Shown here piece by piece: positions 1 to 11,155 of a stretch of 64,000 nt of DNA (its first letter is position 1; the number at the start of each line of letters is the position of its first letter). Below the pieces are notes generated by a model. That model was not told the origin of the DNA. It saw nothing but the letters and a program-made list of their open reading frames with translations, and searched no databases. The stretch is from Rutidosis leptorrhynchoides (lineage: Eukaryota; Streptophyta; Magnoliopsida; Asterales; Asteraceae): contig NC_092334.1 in NCBI RefSeq assembly GCF_046630445.1, positions 101,999,501 through 102,063,500 of the forward strand, read 5' to 3'. Made by a program: the position numbers and the translations under genes.

Positions 1-2
1 CC

Positions 3-2186
3 TTACATATGGCAGCCCATCTTCTTAACATTCTCCCTTCCTCCGCCATTAATCACGAGATACCACACTATCGCCTCTACCGACAAAAACCAGATTATAC
101 AACAGTTCATGTATTTGGTTGTCTTTGTTACCCTCACCTTCCTGACACTCACAAACTCGCGCCGCGCTCCACTCCTTGCATCTTCCTCGGGTATCCCTCC
201 AATCATCGGGGATACCGCTGCCTTGATCTCACCTCCAATAGAATCATTTTGTCTCGTCACGTCACCTTCGATGAGACCTCTTTCCCCTTTGGCTCCATGA
301 CTCCCACCGAACCCCCATCATATGACTTCCTTGAACCTCCACCTAGTCTATTTTCCCGATCCTTTCATATTCCCGACTTACACTCTTCTACTCCCACATC
401 TTCCTCGGAGACACAGCCTCCTCCTACTGAGGCTACCACTACCTCCACATTGGAGACTGAGCCTCCTCCCATTGAGGCTACCGCCCCTAATCCCACTCAC
501 CTTTCCACCTCGGAGACACAGCCTCCTCCTACTGAGGCTGCCGCCTTTTCGTTCGTTCACCCTATGATCACCCGCACACGTGCTGGTATCACCAAACCCA
601 TTGATCGTCTTAATCTTCTAACCTCTACCATATCCCCCATTCCTCGCACATACCCTGATGCCCTACGGGAACCAAACTGGAAACAAGCTATGATAGATGA
701 ATATAATGCATTAATTAGCAATGGTACTTGGACACTTGTGCCTCGCCCATCGGACACGAACATAGTTCGCTCCATGTGGATTTTTAAGCACAAGTTTAAT
801 GCAGATGGTAATTTGAGCAGATATAAGGCTCGACTCATTGCTAACGGTCACAGCCAGCAGGTTGGTATAGATTGTGATGAGACCTTTAGTCCGGTTGTCA
901 AACCGGCATCGATTCGCACTGTCCTTAGTTTGGCAGTTTCTCGACACTGGCCGGTTCATCAGCTAGATGTCAAGAACGTCTTCCTTCATGGGCAACTCTC
1001 AGAGACTGTGTACATGCATCAGCCCCCGGGTTTTCGTGATAGTAGATTCCCGGATCATGTCTGTTTATTGTAAAAGTCCCTGTATGGCCTTAAGCAGGCT
1101 CCCCGAGCTTGGTTTCAGCAATTTGCAGGTTATGCTCAATGACTTGGCTTTCACCAGAGCCGTTGTGACACATCTCTCTTTATTTTTCGCCAGGGTTCCG
1201 ACACTGCGTACCTACTCTTATATGTTGATGATATCATCTTGACTGCGTCATCCACAGGTTTATTACAGCGGATTATCTCGTATTTACATCAGGAGTTCTC
1301 CATGACTGATTTGGGTCCCCTAAACTACTTTCTAGGGATCCATGCCACCCGTAGTGTTTCTGGTATGTTTCTCTCCCAGACACAGTACGCTACTGAGAAT
1401 ATTGAGCGGGCTGGTATGTCCTCATGTCATCCCTACAGGACCCCGGTTGAACCGGGTGCTAAACTTACTTCTCATGGTCCTCCTATCAAGGATCCTACTC
1501 TCTATCGGAACCTTGCAGGTGCATTACAGTGTCTTACATTCACTAGACCGGATATCTCTTATGTAGTTCAGCAGATTTGTCTCTTCATGCATGATCCTTG
1601 GGAGCAACACTTCCATGCGCTCAGACGAATCATTCGATATCTTCAGGGAACCACTGATCTCGGACTATAGTTATATGCGTCATCACCTTCCTCTTTGGTT
1701 GCTTACTCTGATGCCGATTGGGCAGGTTGCCCCACTACTCGTCGATCTACATCAGGCTACTGTGTTTTTCTCGGCAACAACCTTCTCTCCTGGTCATCCA
1801 AGCGGCAACTCACTCCCTCTCGCTCCAGTGCTGAAGCAGAGTATCGTGGGGTTGCCAATGCCGTTGCTGAGACATGTTGGATTCGTAACCTTCTCCGCGA
1901 GCTTCACTGTCCACTCACCTCAGCTACTTTGGTATATTGTGATAACGTCAGCTCTGTCTACCTCTCCAACAATCCGGTTCAACATCAACGAACGAATCAC
2001 ATTGAGATTGACATTCATTTTGTTCGTGATCTTGTTGCTCAGGGTCAAGTATGGGTTCTTCATGTCCAGTCCAGATATCAGTTTGCGGACATCTTCACCA
2101 AAGGTCTTCCTTTTGCATTATTTGATGACTTTCGCTACAGTTTGAGCGTCCGACGCACTCCCGCTCCAACTGCGGGGGGCTGTTAG
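3..2186 (+). pseudogene. Copia polyprotein, integrase C-term to RNase H, three nonsense codons
   Basis: One reading frame runs from the window edge to 2186 without any frameshift. It shows the integrase C-terminal region (VFGCLCYPHL and FLGYPSNHRGY), the RT start (NWKQAMIDEYNAL), RYKARLIANG, the RT active site YVDDIIL near 1215-1235, and RNase H (SDADWAGCPTTRRSTSGY, SRSSAEAEYR, DIFTKG). Three in-frame stops break it: TAA at 1071-1073, TGA at 1140-1142 and TAG at 1668-1670. Each is one C-to-T step from a Gln or Arg codon at a conserved position. The product would be the pol part of a copia polyprotein that copies element RNA into DNA. It cannot be made full length here. Confidence 0.9.
2171..2180 (+). 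other. Polypurine tract of the first copia element
   Basis: A G-rich run (TGCGGGGGGC) sits directly before the TGTTAG start of the 3' LTR, the expected place for priming of plus-strand DNA synthesis. It follows the end of the RNase H frame by a few codons. Confidence 0.7.
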
Positions 2187-2269
2187 CCAGTATTTAGCCC
2201 ATTAGTATTATTCATGTATTATTATTATAGGGCCTAGCCCATTCATAGATGCTAGGTTTTATGCCTAGA

Positions 2270-2639
2270 TGATGTAGAATATTTAATGGGTTTTGGGTCG
2301 CAAAGTGTGCGGGCTGTCATGAGCCAAAAGTTGGGCCATGTTTATAATTCAGGTGGTGGTTTTAGCCCAGCAAGGTTTGGCCCAATAGTGTTGGCCACAT
2401 ATGTTCAAGGTGGGATAAATGGGTCGGTGGTTTGCAAGTGTGGAATAGGATGAACATGAGTTGGAGTTTAAATGTTAAAAGATATCAATAAAAATTATGT
2501 TGAGAATAAAGTGGGATGACAACTGGATAATAACTGGGAGAAAGCAACCGACTACAATTTGAATAGGAGTCAAGTTTAAATTTCAATTTTTTGTTCTTAT
2601 CTATTACGTAGTAGTTGTTTTTCATTCTCTAATATCTAG

Positions 2640-2692
<53 letters not shown>

Positions 2693-2840
2693 GCTACCGT
2701 ATGTTATTTGAGGGCTAGTTATTGATTATCTTTATTTTAATTGAAGGGAAATAAAACAAGCCGTGTGTGCTTTTGTTTTATCATATCGTTATAGTTCCAT
2801 TTGGATCTTTATTTCTGTTTGGCCACGAGTTTATTCATTA
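2270..2840 (+). repeat. 5' LTR of the small non-autonomous gypsy element
   Basis: It matches 3393-3962 with only scattered substitutions and small indels, for example GTGCGGGC against GTGTGGGC and a changed length of the (TA)n run at about 2640-2683. It starts TGATGTAGAA and ends TTCATTA. Confidence 0.85.
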
Positions 2841-2842
2841 TT

Positions 2843-2856
2843 TGGTATCCAGAGCT
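2843..2856 (+). other. Primer-binding site, initiator tRNA-Met type
   Basis: TGGTATCCAGAGCT lies two bases after the 5' LTR. It resembles the canonical plant PBS TGGTATCAGAGC complementary to the 3' end of initiator tRNA-Met, with one extra C. Confidence 0.65.
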
Positions 2857-2874
2857 CAGGTTTTTGGCCAAACA

Positions 2875-3392
2875 ATGTTTCATGGAGGTTATCGAGGAGG
2901 CTATTGCAGAACCGCCGACCGAGGCAGCGATGGAGATAATCGTAGACACACCGAAAGAGGCAACGAAGACCCTCGAGACACAGAAATTGAACGATTATAT
3001 AAGCGAATCGTCGAGTTGGAACTGAACCAACAACGATTTCCTGCGCGCTACGATTAGGAAAGAATCGATTCAGAATCCATTTATGATATTGAACCCATCT
3101 ATGATACAGATGGTGAAGATGAAGAATCCATCTATGATACAGAACCCATCTATGATACTGATGGTGAGGTATTTTTTTCTTTTTTTGAATCTGATCAAGA
3201 AAGTGATTTGGAGGTAGTTAGTAACAAAGACACCAACATGTCCAATGAAGATGCTGAATTTTTTTATTGTGAAGATGTTGATGTTACGAATCAGGATTTG
3301 GAAAACATTTGTGTGGTTATTGAGGATCATTCAGATGTTTCAGTGCTTAAAGTTATAGACTCGAGGACGAGTCTTTTTGAAGAAAGGGAGGA
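2875..3392 (+). pseudogene. Gag-tail fusion ORF of the small gypsy element, one stop
   Basis: Reading from ATG at 2875, one frame runs through the whole internal region with a single TAG at 3055-3057. The first 60 codons are basic and glycine/arginine-rich and end in a short helical stretch (EIERLYKRIVELEL), like the extreme N-terminus of some plant gypsy gag proteins. After the stop the same frame is very acidic and contains a tandem repeat built on IYDTEPIYDTDGE. The final segment (DSRTSLFEEREDD) resembles the last residues before the polypurine tract in autonomous relatives. I infer a deletion derivative that kept both ends of a larger polyprotein. A function for the product is not known. 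Confidence 0.6.
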
Positions 3393-3769
3393 TGATGTAG
3401 AATATTTAATGGGTTTTGGGTCGCAAAGTGTGTGGGCTGTCATGAGCCAAAAGTTGGGCCATGTTTATAATTCAGGTGGTGGTTTTAGCCCAGCAAGGTT
3501 TGGCCCAATAGTGTTGGCCACATATGTTCAAGGTGGGATAAATGGGTCGGTGGTTTGCAAGTGTGGAATAGGATGAACATGAGTTGGAGTTTAAATGTTA
3601 AAAGATATCAATAAAAATTATGTTGAGAATAAAGTGGGATGACAACTGGATAATAACTGGAGAAAGCAACCTACTACAATTTGAATAGGAGTCAAGTTTA
3701 AATTTCAATTTTTTGTTCTTATCTATTACGTAGTAGTTGTTTTTCATTCTCTAATATCTAGTTATCTAG

Positions 3770-3815
<46 letters not shown>

Positions 3816-3962
3816 CTACCGTATGTCATTTGAGGGCTAGTTATTGATTATCTTTATTTTAATTGAAGGGAAATAAAACAAGCCGTGTGTGCTTTTGTTT
3901 TATCATATCGTTATAGTTCCATTTGGATCTTTATTTCTGTTTGGCCACGAGTTTATTCATTA
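3393..3962 (+). repeat. 3' LTR of the small non-autonomous gypsy element
   Basis: It is a direct repeat of 2270-2840, starting TGATGTAGAA and ending TTCATTA. It is followed by CTATA, which then continues into the remainder of the host copia LTR. It includes a (TA)n run at about 3771-3813. Confidence 0.85.
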
Positions 3963-4061
3963 CTATATATAGCTTGTAATATTGTACTGGTGAAGCAAGG
4001 AAATACAACACGTTATTATTATTAACATTACCCACCCAATACTAACACGAATATATTCGCC

Positions 4062-4145
4062 ACGAAATGTCCTAAACAGGACTCGAACCCTGAACCCTCA
4101 AGGTTGTAAGGGTGGCCTCGATACCGCCAATCCATTGGCTCTTTG
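4062..4145 (-). repeat. tRNA-derived SINE-like fragment
   Basis: Read on the minus strand, the stretch contains GGTTCGAGTCC, an exact match to the RNA polymerase III B box (GGTTCGANNCC). About 40 bases earlier is an A-box-like stretch (GCCAATGGATTGGCGG). There is no folded full-length tRNA gene, so a SINE head or decayed tRNA-derived repeat is the better reading. Its downstream side meets the copia LTR end at 4047, so the copia element may have inserted into it. Confidence 0.4.
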
Positions 4146-4214
4146 GTTGAATCTTTTTTTGTAAGGTAGCATTTTTTTTGTTATGCGTTTTGTTGAGTGA
4201 TGGGGTATTTCACA

Positions 4215-6062
4215 GGCGAAAAACACGCATGGACATGCGGGTTGCTTCAGTATGTGAGCTTTTATGGGGACTACGGTCGCTTATGTCGTCACAACTTCGA
4301 CTTGTATGAAGTAATTAAATCTCACATACCATACTGATATGAACTTTTCAATTTTGTTCATGTTTATAGATTAACAGTGAGTTAATATATGGTTCTTAAT
4401 TTGCATCAGGGCGATTCAGAAATCAAATTGTTTCCATAAAAAAGGGCAAGATGCTGATTGTGAATATGGTGGCCATATTTATATGTTATTGTTTGGGGTA
4501 GTGCAGGTTCTGATGTCACAAATACCTGATTTTCATAGCATGGTTTGGTTATCGGTTGTTGCAGCAATAATGTCGTTTTGTTACGCATCAATTGGCTTTG
4601 GGCTCGGAGTAGCACAAGTAATAGGTACAAATGTTAAATGCTTTCATTATCATTTTTGAAATAGATGTACGATACGATTTAATGATTTAAAACAACAGAA
4701 AATGGCAAGTTTGCTGGGAGTATAACAGGAGTCCCGGCTACTAGTGTAGCTAACAAGTTATGGCTAGCTTTTCAAGCACTCGGTGACATTGCATTCGCGT
4801 ATCCGTATACTTTTGTACTTTTAGAAATACAGGTTAGAAGTTTGTTATTCTTTACATGTAACATATTAGATAGTTGTATACTCCATCTATCTCAAAATTG
4901 TCCTCTTTTGACTTTTGAAAGTTTTTCTTTTTTAACTATGGATTTAAATATTTTTGTTTGTTTTATATAATATTTGATGAAAACTATATGAACGGATTGA
5001 GTTTTAAATGTGTTTTATTTGGTTTAACTTTCATTAAGTATTATACAGTACAAACAAAAAAGTTAAAGTCAGAGTTGGAAAAGAAAGACTTTCAAAAGTC
5101 AAAGGGACCCTGATTTTGGGACGGATAGATTATTATTATGCATATAAAAGGTACATGTTTTGATCGATTATCTTGGTGTATTGAAGGATACTATGAGGTC
5201 ACCGCCATCAGAGAATGTGGTTGTGAAACGGGCTTCGGCAATTGCGATCAGCGTGACAACTTTTTTCTACGTTGGATGTGGATGTTTTGGATATGCAGCG
5301 TTTGGGAATGATACTGTAGGAAACCTCTTGACTGGATTCGGGTTTTACGAGCCTTATTGGATTATCGACTTTGCTAACGTGTGCATTATCATACATCTAA
5401 TAGGAGGATATCAAGTAAGCCTTCATTTCACATAAAGAAGTCAATATTTGACTTTTAAAGTCAAATATATATCTAAACTAAAATATGTATGGGTATATCA
5501 AAATTATCTTGATCAAGATTCTCAATCTGATCACCAAGTTTTTTCCTTTTCCCCAAAATTAACAGAGATTCATTAAACAGATGAAATCTTTATTTTCAAG
5601 TTGACCTTAAAAAGTCAAACTATGACTAATACCCATATTGTTTTTACCTAAATAAAACAGCTATTCAGCCAGCCAGTATATGCATTTGTGGAAAGATGGT
5701 TAATCAACAAGTTCCCTGACAGTCGGTTTCTGAAGAACTTTTATGACCTCAACTTGCCATTCTTGCCTGTTTTTCGGTTAAATCTGTTCAGACTGTGTTT
5801 TAGAACAACATGCGTTGCAACGACAACAGGAATTGGGTTGATGTTCCCGTATTTCAATGAGATACTTGGTGTATTGGGTGCAGTGAATTTGTGGCCAATG
5901 GCAATATATTTTCCTGTTGAAATGTATATAGTGCAAAAAAAGGTGGAAACTTGGAGTAAAAAATGGATGATTCTTGAAGTATTTAGTGGTGTTTTGATGA
6001 TTGTATCATTAGTAGCTTTAGTTGGATCTGTAGCTGGACTTATTCAAGCAAAAATGAAATAG
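4215..6062 (+). pseudogene. AAP-family amino acid permease pseudogene, 5'-truncated and frameshifted
   Basis: Five exons are recognisable: 4215-4310, 4410-4624, 4699-4832, 5187-5414 and 5661-6062 (stop TAG). The last four have exactly the sizes of the intact copy at 27728-30020 (215, 134, 228 and 402 nt), keep GT-AG borders and read cleanly. Conserved AAP segments include QIPDFHSM, IGFGLGVAQVI, IAFAYPYTFVLLEIQ, GCFGYAAFG, LLTGFGFYEPYW and LWPMAIYFPVEMYI. Everything before residue ~140 of the intact protein is absent, and a decayed repeat-rich region takes its place. The first remaining exon has one extra G (a GGGG run near 4266-4270) that shifts the frame. AAP proteins are plasma-membrane proton-coupled amino acid importers with about 11 transmembrane segments; this copy cannot make one. 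Confidence 0.85.
4881..5130. mobile_element. Stowaway-type MITE in an AAP pseudogene intron
   Basis: A 250-bp element has long imperfect terminal inverted repeats. The left end reads CTCCATCTATCTCAAAATTG; the right end, reversed, reads ATCTATCCGTCCCAAAATCA, the plant Stowaway/mariner signature (CTCCCTCCGTCCC). It is flanked by TA on both sides, the mariner target duplication. The repeats extend inward through matching AAGTC/GACTTTTGAAAG blocks. It lacks coding capacity. Confidence 0.8.
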
Positions 6063-6441
6063 TCTCATTGTAATCTGTGAGACTTTTTCTTGTGTTAAAT
6101 CAGCCATTGTGATGGAACCAAAGCAACTATATAGTGAAATTAGTAACTATTCATACTAATGAGGTTGATTGTTGTGGTTTGTCTTGTGTAATTCGCTTCA
6201 TTTGTTTCTTACTTTTTTCATGTAGTTTTCATTTTGTTCGGTTTGTGTTTTTTTAAAGTTTTCGGAATGTTAGCAGAGACTCCGTTATAGATAGTATTCC
6301 ATTAGATAGTTGCTTTCTAGGTGCGAGTTTTCCCGTTTCCCCCCATCTTCTTATAATCCTTGTTGAGCGTGTTTTCCTTTGGAAAGCGGTCTCAGTTCCA
6401 TATAAGTTTTTGTTTTTTCGCCAGAAAAAGAAAAAGAAAAA
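6063..6441 (+). other. Intergenic stretch, possible decayed non-LTR retrotransposon tail
   Basis: No gene is seen. The first ~120 bases are likely the 3' UTR remnant of the AAP pseudogene. The T-rich block around 6240-6420 (GGAAAGCGGTCTCAGTTCC followed by ATATAAGTTTTTG) has the look of a plant LINE 3' end, but that rests on style alone. The stretch ends in an A-rich run into which the copia element at 6442 inserted. Confidence 0.3.
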
Positions 6442-6975
6442 TGTTAAAATTTATAAATAGTTCAAGCTTATTTTTTATTCTTATTTAAAATTGTTCTTAT
6501 TCTTTGGTTCTAGTGTTTGCAGAGTAATGCTTGTTATTATGGAAGGATTGGCATTGCTGGATTTCTTAAAGTGAAGGACTAAAGTTGTTAAGTTATTGAA
6601 GTTTAATGCTGGAATCAAGTTGGAGGACCTTTCTGCACTTCTTAGAAGATTAAAGGACTACTTGGGGACCAAGTTATTTTGATGCTTATATCTGGTTTTA
6701 GGGTTTCAGTTGTATCCATCGTTTTTTCAATCATTCATTCTCAAATTTGTGGTTTTCTCTCAAAACACACAATATCTGAAACCCTAATCATCTTCATCTT
6801 CATCAGATCGATAGAGTGCTTCTGTTATTCATTTAATCAATCACTTATAGTGATTGTAATTTTGATATTTGCTGTTCAAGAGATTTTTAGTCTATTTGAT
6901 TTTATTATCATCAAAGTTAAGATTGTAATTTTGAAGATTGAAGTATTTTGTAATCGAATCTGATATATTTTAGCA
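6442..6975 (+). repeat. 5' LTR of the nested-host copia element
   Basis: It begins TGTTAAAATT and ends ATATTTTAGCA just before the PBS. It matches 25757-26284 closely, with a 6-bp expansion in the CATCTTCATC stretch near 6789-6803. Confidence 0.92.
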
Positions 6976-6990
6976 TGGTATCAGAGTGTA
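6976..6990 (+). other. Primer-binding site of the copia element
   Basis: TGGTATCAGAGTGTA directly follows the LTR end. The first eleven bases match the usual initiator tRNA-Met binding site. Confidence 0.8.
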
Positions 6991-7676
6991 CAGTTCGTTG
7001 ATTTGTGTTTTGATTTCATCATTCGATTGAAGAAATTTAGGGTTTGTTCGTTCGGTTGTTGGAACAAGGTTTCTTTGAAGTTCTTCTTTCTTTCTGGGTT
7101 TGATTGTAGATCTGTGTTCTTCACTTTCTCTTCTTATCAAAATTGTTTGAAGAAACCCTAAAATTAGGGTTAGGGTTTGTGTAATTTGGGCATATTTTCT
7201 GAAATTGTCTTCCGCTGCTTCTTTTCACTCGTTTCTTCTATTTTGTGGTAATCTACGAAGGGGAGTCTCGAATTTATTCGTGTTTTCTTTATTGTGTGTT
7301 TGCTTGTTCTGTTTATCTGGTTTTATTATATCTTGATAATCTGTTATTGCTTATCTGTTACATCTGTTCTTTATTTGTTTCTCTCTTAATTGCTGATTAT
7401 TTGTTTCTCTCTTAATTGTTGTTATGGCTGAACAAGGTGCTATTACTTTGATTAATAAACTTGATTTTAGTGATCCTTTGTATCTTCATGCAAGTGATAC
7501 AACTACTGGTACACCTTTTATTTCTATTAAACTCAAAGGAATAGAAAATTATAATATCTGGAGTAGATCTATGTTATTAACTTTGGGTACTAAAAATAAA
7601 CTTGGTTTTATTAATGGAACTTTTCAAAGGCATGCTACTGATGCTACTCTTCAAAATCAATGGGATAGGTGTAATA

Positions 7677-10600
7677 TGAAATGTCCCGTTATTATTAATT
7701 AAAAACGTTCCATATTAATTGATTTCGTTGCGAGGTTTTCACCTCTATATGAGACGTTTTTCAAAGACTGCATTCATTTTTAAAACAAACCATAACCTTT
7801 ATTTCATAAATAAAGGTTTAAAAAGCTTTACGTAGATTATCAAATAATGATAATCTAAAATATCCTGTTTACACACGATCATTACATAATGGTTTACAAT
7901 ACAAATATGTTACATCGAAATCAGTTTCTTGAATGCAGTTTTTACACAATATCATACAAACATGGAATCCAAATCTTGTCCTTATTTTAGTATGCAACAG
8001 TGGAAGCTCTTAGTATTCACCTGAGAATAAACATGCTTTAAACGTCAACAAAAATGTTGGTGAGTTATAGGTTTAACCTATATATATCAAATCGTAACAA
8101 TAGACCACAAGATTTCATATTTCAATACACATCTCATACATAGAGATAAAATCATTCATATGGTGAACACCTGGTAACCGACATTAACAAGATGCATATA
8201 TAAGAATATCCCCATCATTCCGGGACACCCTTCGGATATGATATAAATTTCAAAGTACTAAAGCATCCAGTACTTTGGATGGGGTTTGTTAGGCCCAATA
8301 GATCTATCTTTAGGATTCGCGTCAATTAGGGTGTCTGTTCCCTAATTCTTAGATTACCGGACTTAATAAAAAGGGGCATATTCGATTTCGATAATTCAAC
8401 CATAAAATGTAGTTTTACGTACTTGTGTCTATTTTGTAAATCATTTATAAAACCTGCATGTATTCTCATTCCAAAAATATTAGATTTTAAAAGTGGGACT
8501 ATAACTCACTTTCACATATTTTTACTTCGTTGGGAAGTAAGACTTGGCCACTGGTTGATTCACGAACCTATAACAATATATACATATATATCAAAGTATG
8601 TTCAAAATATATTTACAACACTTTTAATATATTTTGATGTTTTAAGTTTATTAAGTCAGCTGTCCTCGTTAGTAACCTACAACTAGTTGTCCACAGTTAG
8701 ATGTACAGAAATAAATCGATAAATATTATCTTGAATCAATCCACGACCCAGTGTATACGTATCTCAGTATTGATCACAACTCAAACTATATATATTTTGG
8801 AATCAACCTCAACCCTGTATAGCTAACTCCAACATTCACATATAGAGTGTCTATGGTTGTTCCGAAATATATATAGATGTGTCGACATGATAGGTCAAAA
8901 TATTGTATACGTGTCTATGGTATCTCAAGATTACATAATATACAATACAAGTTGATTAAGTTATGGTTGGAATAGATTTGTTACCAATTTTCACGTAGCT
9001 AAAATGAGAAAAATTATCCAATCTTGTTTTACCCATAACTTCTTCATGTTAAATCCGTTTTGAGTGAATCAAATTGCTATGGTTTCATATTGAACTCTAT
9101 TTTATGAATCTAAACAGAAAAAGTGTAGGTTTATAGTCAGAAAAATAAGTTACAAGTTGTTTTTGTAAAGGTAGTCATTTCAGTCGAAAGAACGACGTCT
9201 AGATGACCATTTTAGAAAACATACTTCCACTTTGAGTTTAACCATAATTTTTGGATATAGTTTCATGTTCATAATAAAAATCATTTTCTCAGAATAACAA
9301 CTTTTAAATCAAAGTTTATCATAGTTTTTAATTAACTAACCCAAAACAGCCCGCGGTGTTACTACGACGGCGTAAATCCGGTTTTACGGTGTTTTTCGTG
9401 TTTACAGGTTTTAAATCATTAAGTTAGCATATCATATAGATATAGAACATGTATTTAGTTGATTTTAAAAGTCAAGTTAGAAGGATTAACTTTTATTTAC
9501 GAACAAGTTTAGAATTAACTAAACTATGTTCTAGTGATTACAAGTTTAAACCTTCGAATAAGATAGCTTTATATGTATGAATCGAATGATGTTATGAACA
9601 TCATTACTACCTCAAGTTCCTTGGATAAACCTACTGGAAATGAGAAAAATAGATCTAGCTTCAAAGGATCCTTGGATGGCTTGAAAGTTCTTGAAGCAGA
9701 ATCATGACACGAAAACAATTTCAAGTAAGATTTTCACTCGAAATAAGATTGTTATAGTTATAGAAATTGAATTAAAGTTTGAATATGATTATTACCTTGT
9801 ATTAGAAAGATAACCTACTGTAAGTAACAAAGGTTTTTTGATCTTGGATGATTACTTGGAATGGATTTAGAAAACTTGGAAGTAAACTTGCAATCTTGGA
9901 AGTATTCTTGATTTTATGAAATTAGAACTTTTGGAATTTATGAAGAACACTTAGAACTTGAAGATAGAACTTGAGAGAGATTAATTAGATGAAGAAAATT
10001 GAAGAATGAAAGTGTTTGTAGTTGTTTTTGGTTGTTGGAGTATGGATTAGATATAAAGGATATGTAATTTTGTTTTCATGTAAATAAGTCATGAATGATT
10101 ACTCATATTTTTGTAATTTTATGAGATATTTCATGCTAGTTGCCAAATGATGGTTCCCACATGTGTTAGGTGACTCAAATGGGCTACTAAGAGCTGATCA
10201 TTGGAGTGTATATATCAATAGTACATACATCTAAAAGCTGTGTATTGTACGAGTACGAATACGGGTGCATACGAGTAGAATTGTTGATGAAACTGAACGA
10301 GGATGTAATTGTAAGCATTTTTGTTAAGTAGAAGTATTTTGATAAGTGTCTTGAAGTCTTTCAAAAGTGTATGAATACATATTAAAACACTACATGTATA
10401 TACATTTTAACTGAGTCGTTAAGTCATCGTTAGTCGTTACATGTAAATGTTGTTTTGAAACCTTTAGGTTAACGATCTTGTTGAATGTTGTTAACCCATT
10501 GTTTATTATAACAAATGAGATGTTAAATTGTTATATTATCATGATATTATGATATATAATATATCTTAGTATGATATATATACAGTTAAATGTCGTTACA

Positions 10601-11120
10601 ACGATAATCGTTACATATATGTCTCGTTTCCAAATCATTAAGTTAGTAGTCTTATTTTTACATATGTATTTCATTGTTAATACACTTAATAATATATTTA
10701 CTTATCATTTAACATAGTTAACCAAGTGTATCAATATCTTAATATGATTCATATGTACCTAGTAAGACGTTGTTATAACGATAATCGTTATATATATCGT
10801 TTTCGAGTTTCTTAAATTAATAGTCTCATTTTTATGTATATAACTCATTGTTAAAATACCTAATGAGATACATACTTATAATAAAATCATGTTAACTATA
10901 TATATAACCATATATATGTCATCGTATAGTTTTTACAAGTTTTAACGTTCGTGAATCACCGGTCAACTTGGGTGGTCAATTGTCTATATAAAACCTATTT
11001 CAATTAATCAAGTCTTAACAAGTTTGATTGCTTAACATGTTGGAAACACTTAATCATGTAAATAACAATTTCATTTAATATATATATAAATATAAACATG
11101 GAAAAGTTCAGGTCACTACA
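7677..11120 (-). repeat. 3' LTR (about 3.44 kb) of the F-box-carrying gypsy element
   Basis: It is a near-identical direct repeat of 17667-21105 over its whole length, differing by scattered substitutions and single-base indels. It is very AT-rich with dispersed ATATAT and CGATAATCG motifs. No conserved gene was recognised. A short open frame at 8423-8686 recurs in the other LTR but resembles nothing I know. At 3.4 kb it is several times longer than usual gypsy LTRs. Confidence 0.93.
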
Positions 11121-11135
11121 GTACCTACCCGTTAA
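11120..11135 (-). other. Polypurine tract next to the 3' LTR
   Basis: On the minus strand the 16 bases read TTAACGGGTAGGTACT and end at the LTR border (the last T is the first LTR base). The same 16 bases recur at 15864-15879 just upstream of gag. The tract is less purely purine than usual, but its position is right. Confidence 0.6.
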
Positions 11136-11155
11136 ATAAATTTCGTCCCGAAATT

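Larger units (their letters stand above)
2270..3962 (+). mobile_element. Small non-autonomous Ty3/gypsy-type LTR element nested in the copia LTR
   Basis: Two direct repeats of about 570 bp (2270-2840 and 3393-3962) flank an internal region of only 552 bp. The repeats start TGATG and end CATTA, almost inverted. A primer-binding-site-like TGGTATCCAGAGC follows the left repeat and a purine-rich run (GAAAGGGAGGA) precedes the right one. The flanks are CTAGA on the left and CTATA on the right, an imperfect 5-bp target duplication. The internal part encodes only a gag-like N-terminus joined to an acidic tail. No protease, RT or integrase is present, so it must depend on a helper element. Confidence 0.85.
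1..4047 (+). mobile_element. Ty1/copia retrotransposon, 3' part (5' part outside window)
   Basis: The element enters from the left edge and runs through the integrase C-terminus, reverse transcriptase and RNase H, a polypurine tract at 2171-2180 and a 3' LTR. The LTR begins TGTTAG at 2181 and ends CTAACA at 4047, a perfect 6-bp inverted terminus, but it is interrupted by another element at 2270-3962. Without that insertion the LTR is only about 170 bp, a size typical of the Ale/Retrofit lineage; the lineage is an inference. The 5' LTR and primer-binding site lie outside the window, so LTR age and target duplication cannot be read. Confidence 0.9.
2181..4047 (+). repeat. Copia 3' LTR, split into 2181-2269 and 3963-4047
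   Basis: The left half starts TGTTAGCCAG. The right half contains TATATATAGCTTGTAATATTG and GAAGCAAGGAAATACAACAC, a typical promoter/R-region tail of a short copia LTR, and ends ATACTAACA. Removing the inserted gypsy element restores an LTR of roughly 170 bp. The LTR directly follows the polypurine tract. Confidence 0.75.

Noticed and set aside
3208-3576. 122-codon open frame running into the 3' LTR of the small gypsy element
   Set aside because: It is the end of the internal fusion ORF reading on into LTR sequence; the LTR part is not a separate gene.
4062-4145. A functional tRNA gene
   Set aside because: The B box is perfect, but no complete cloverleaf or acceptor stem could be traced; a SINE-like repeat fits better.
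4406-4630. Open frame on the minus strand, 74 codons
   Set aside because: It is the antisense of an AAP pseudogene exon (4410-4624), which carries the conserved protein sequence on +.
8423-8686. 87-codon open frame in the giant gypsy LTR, repeated at 18414-18677
   Set aside because: Its recurrence only reflects the LTR duplication. It is antisense to the element, AT-driven and resembles no known protein.
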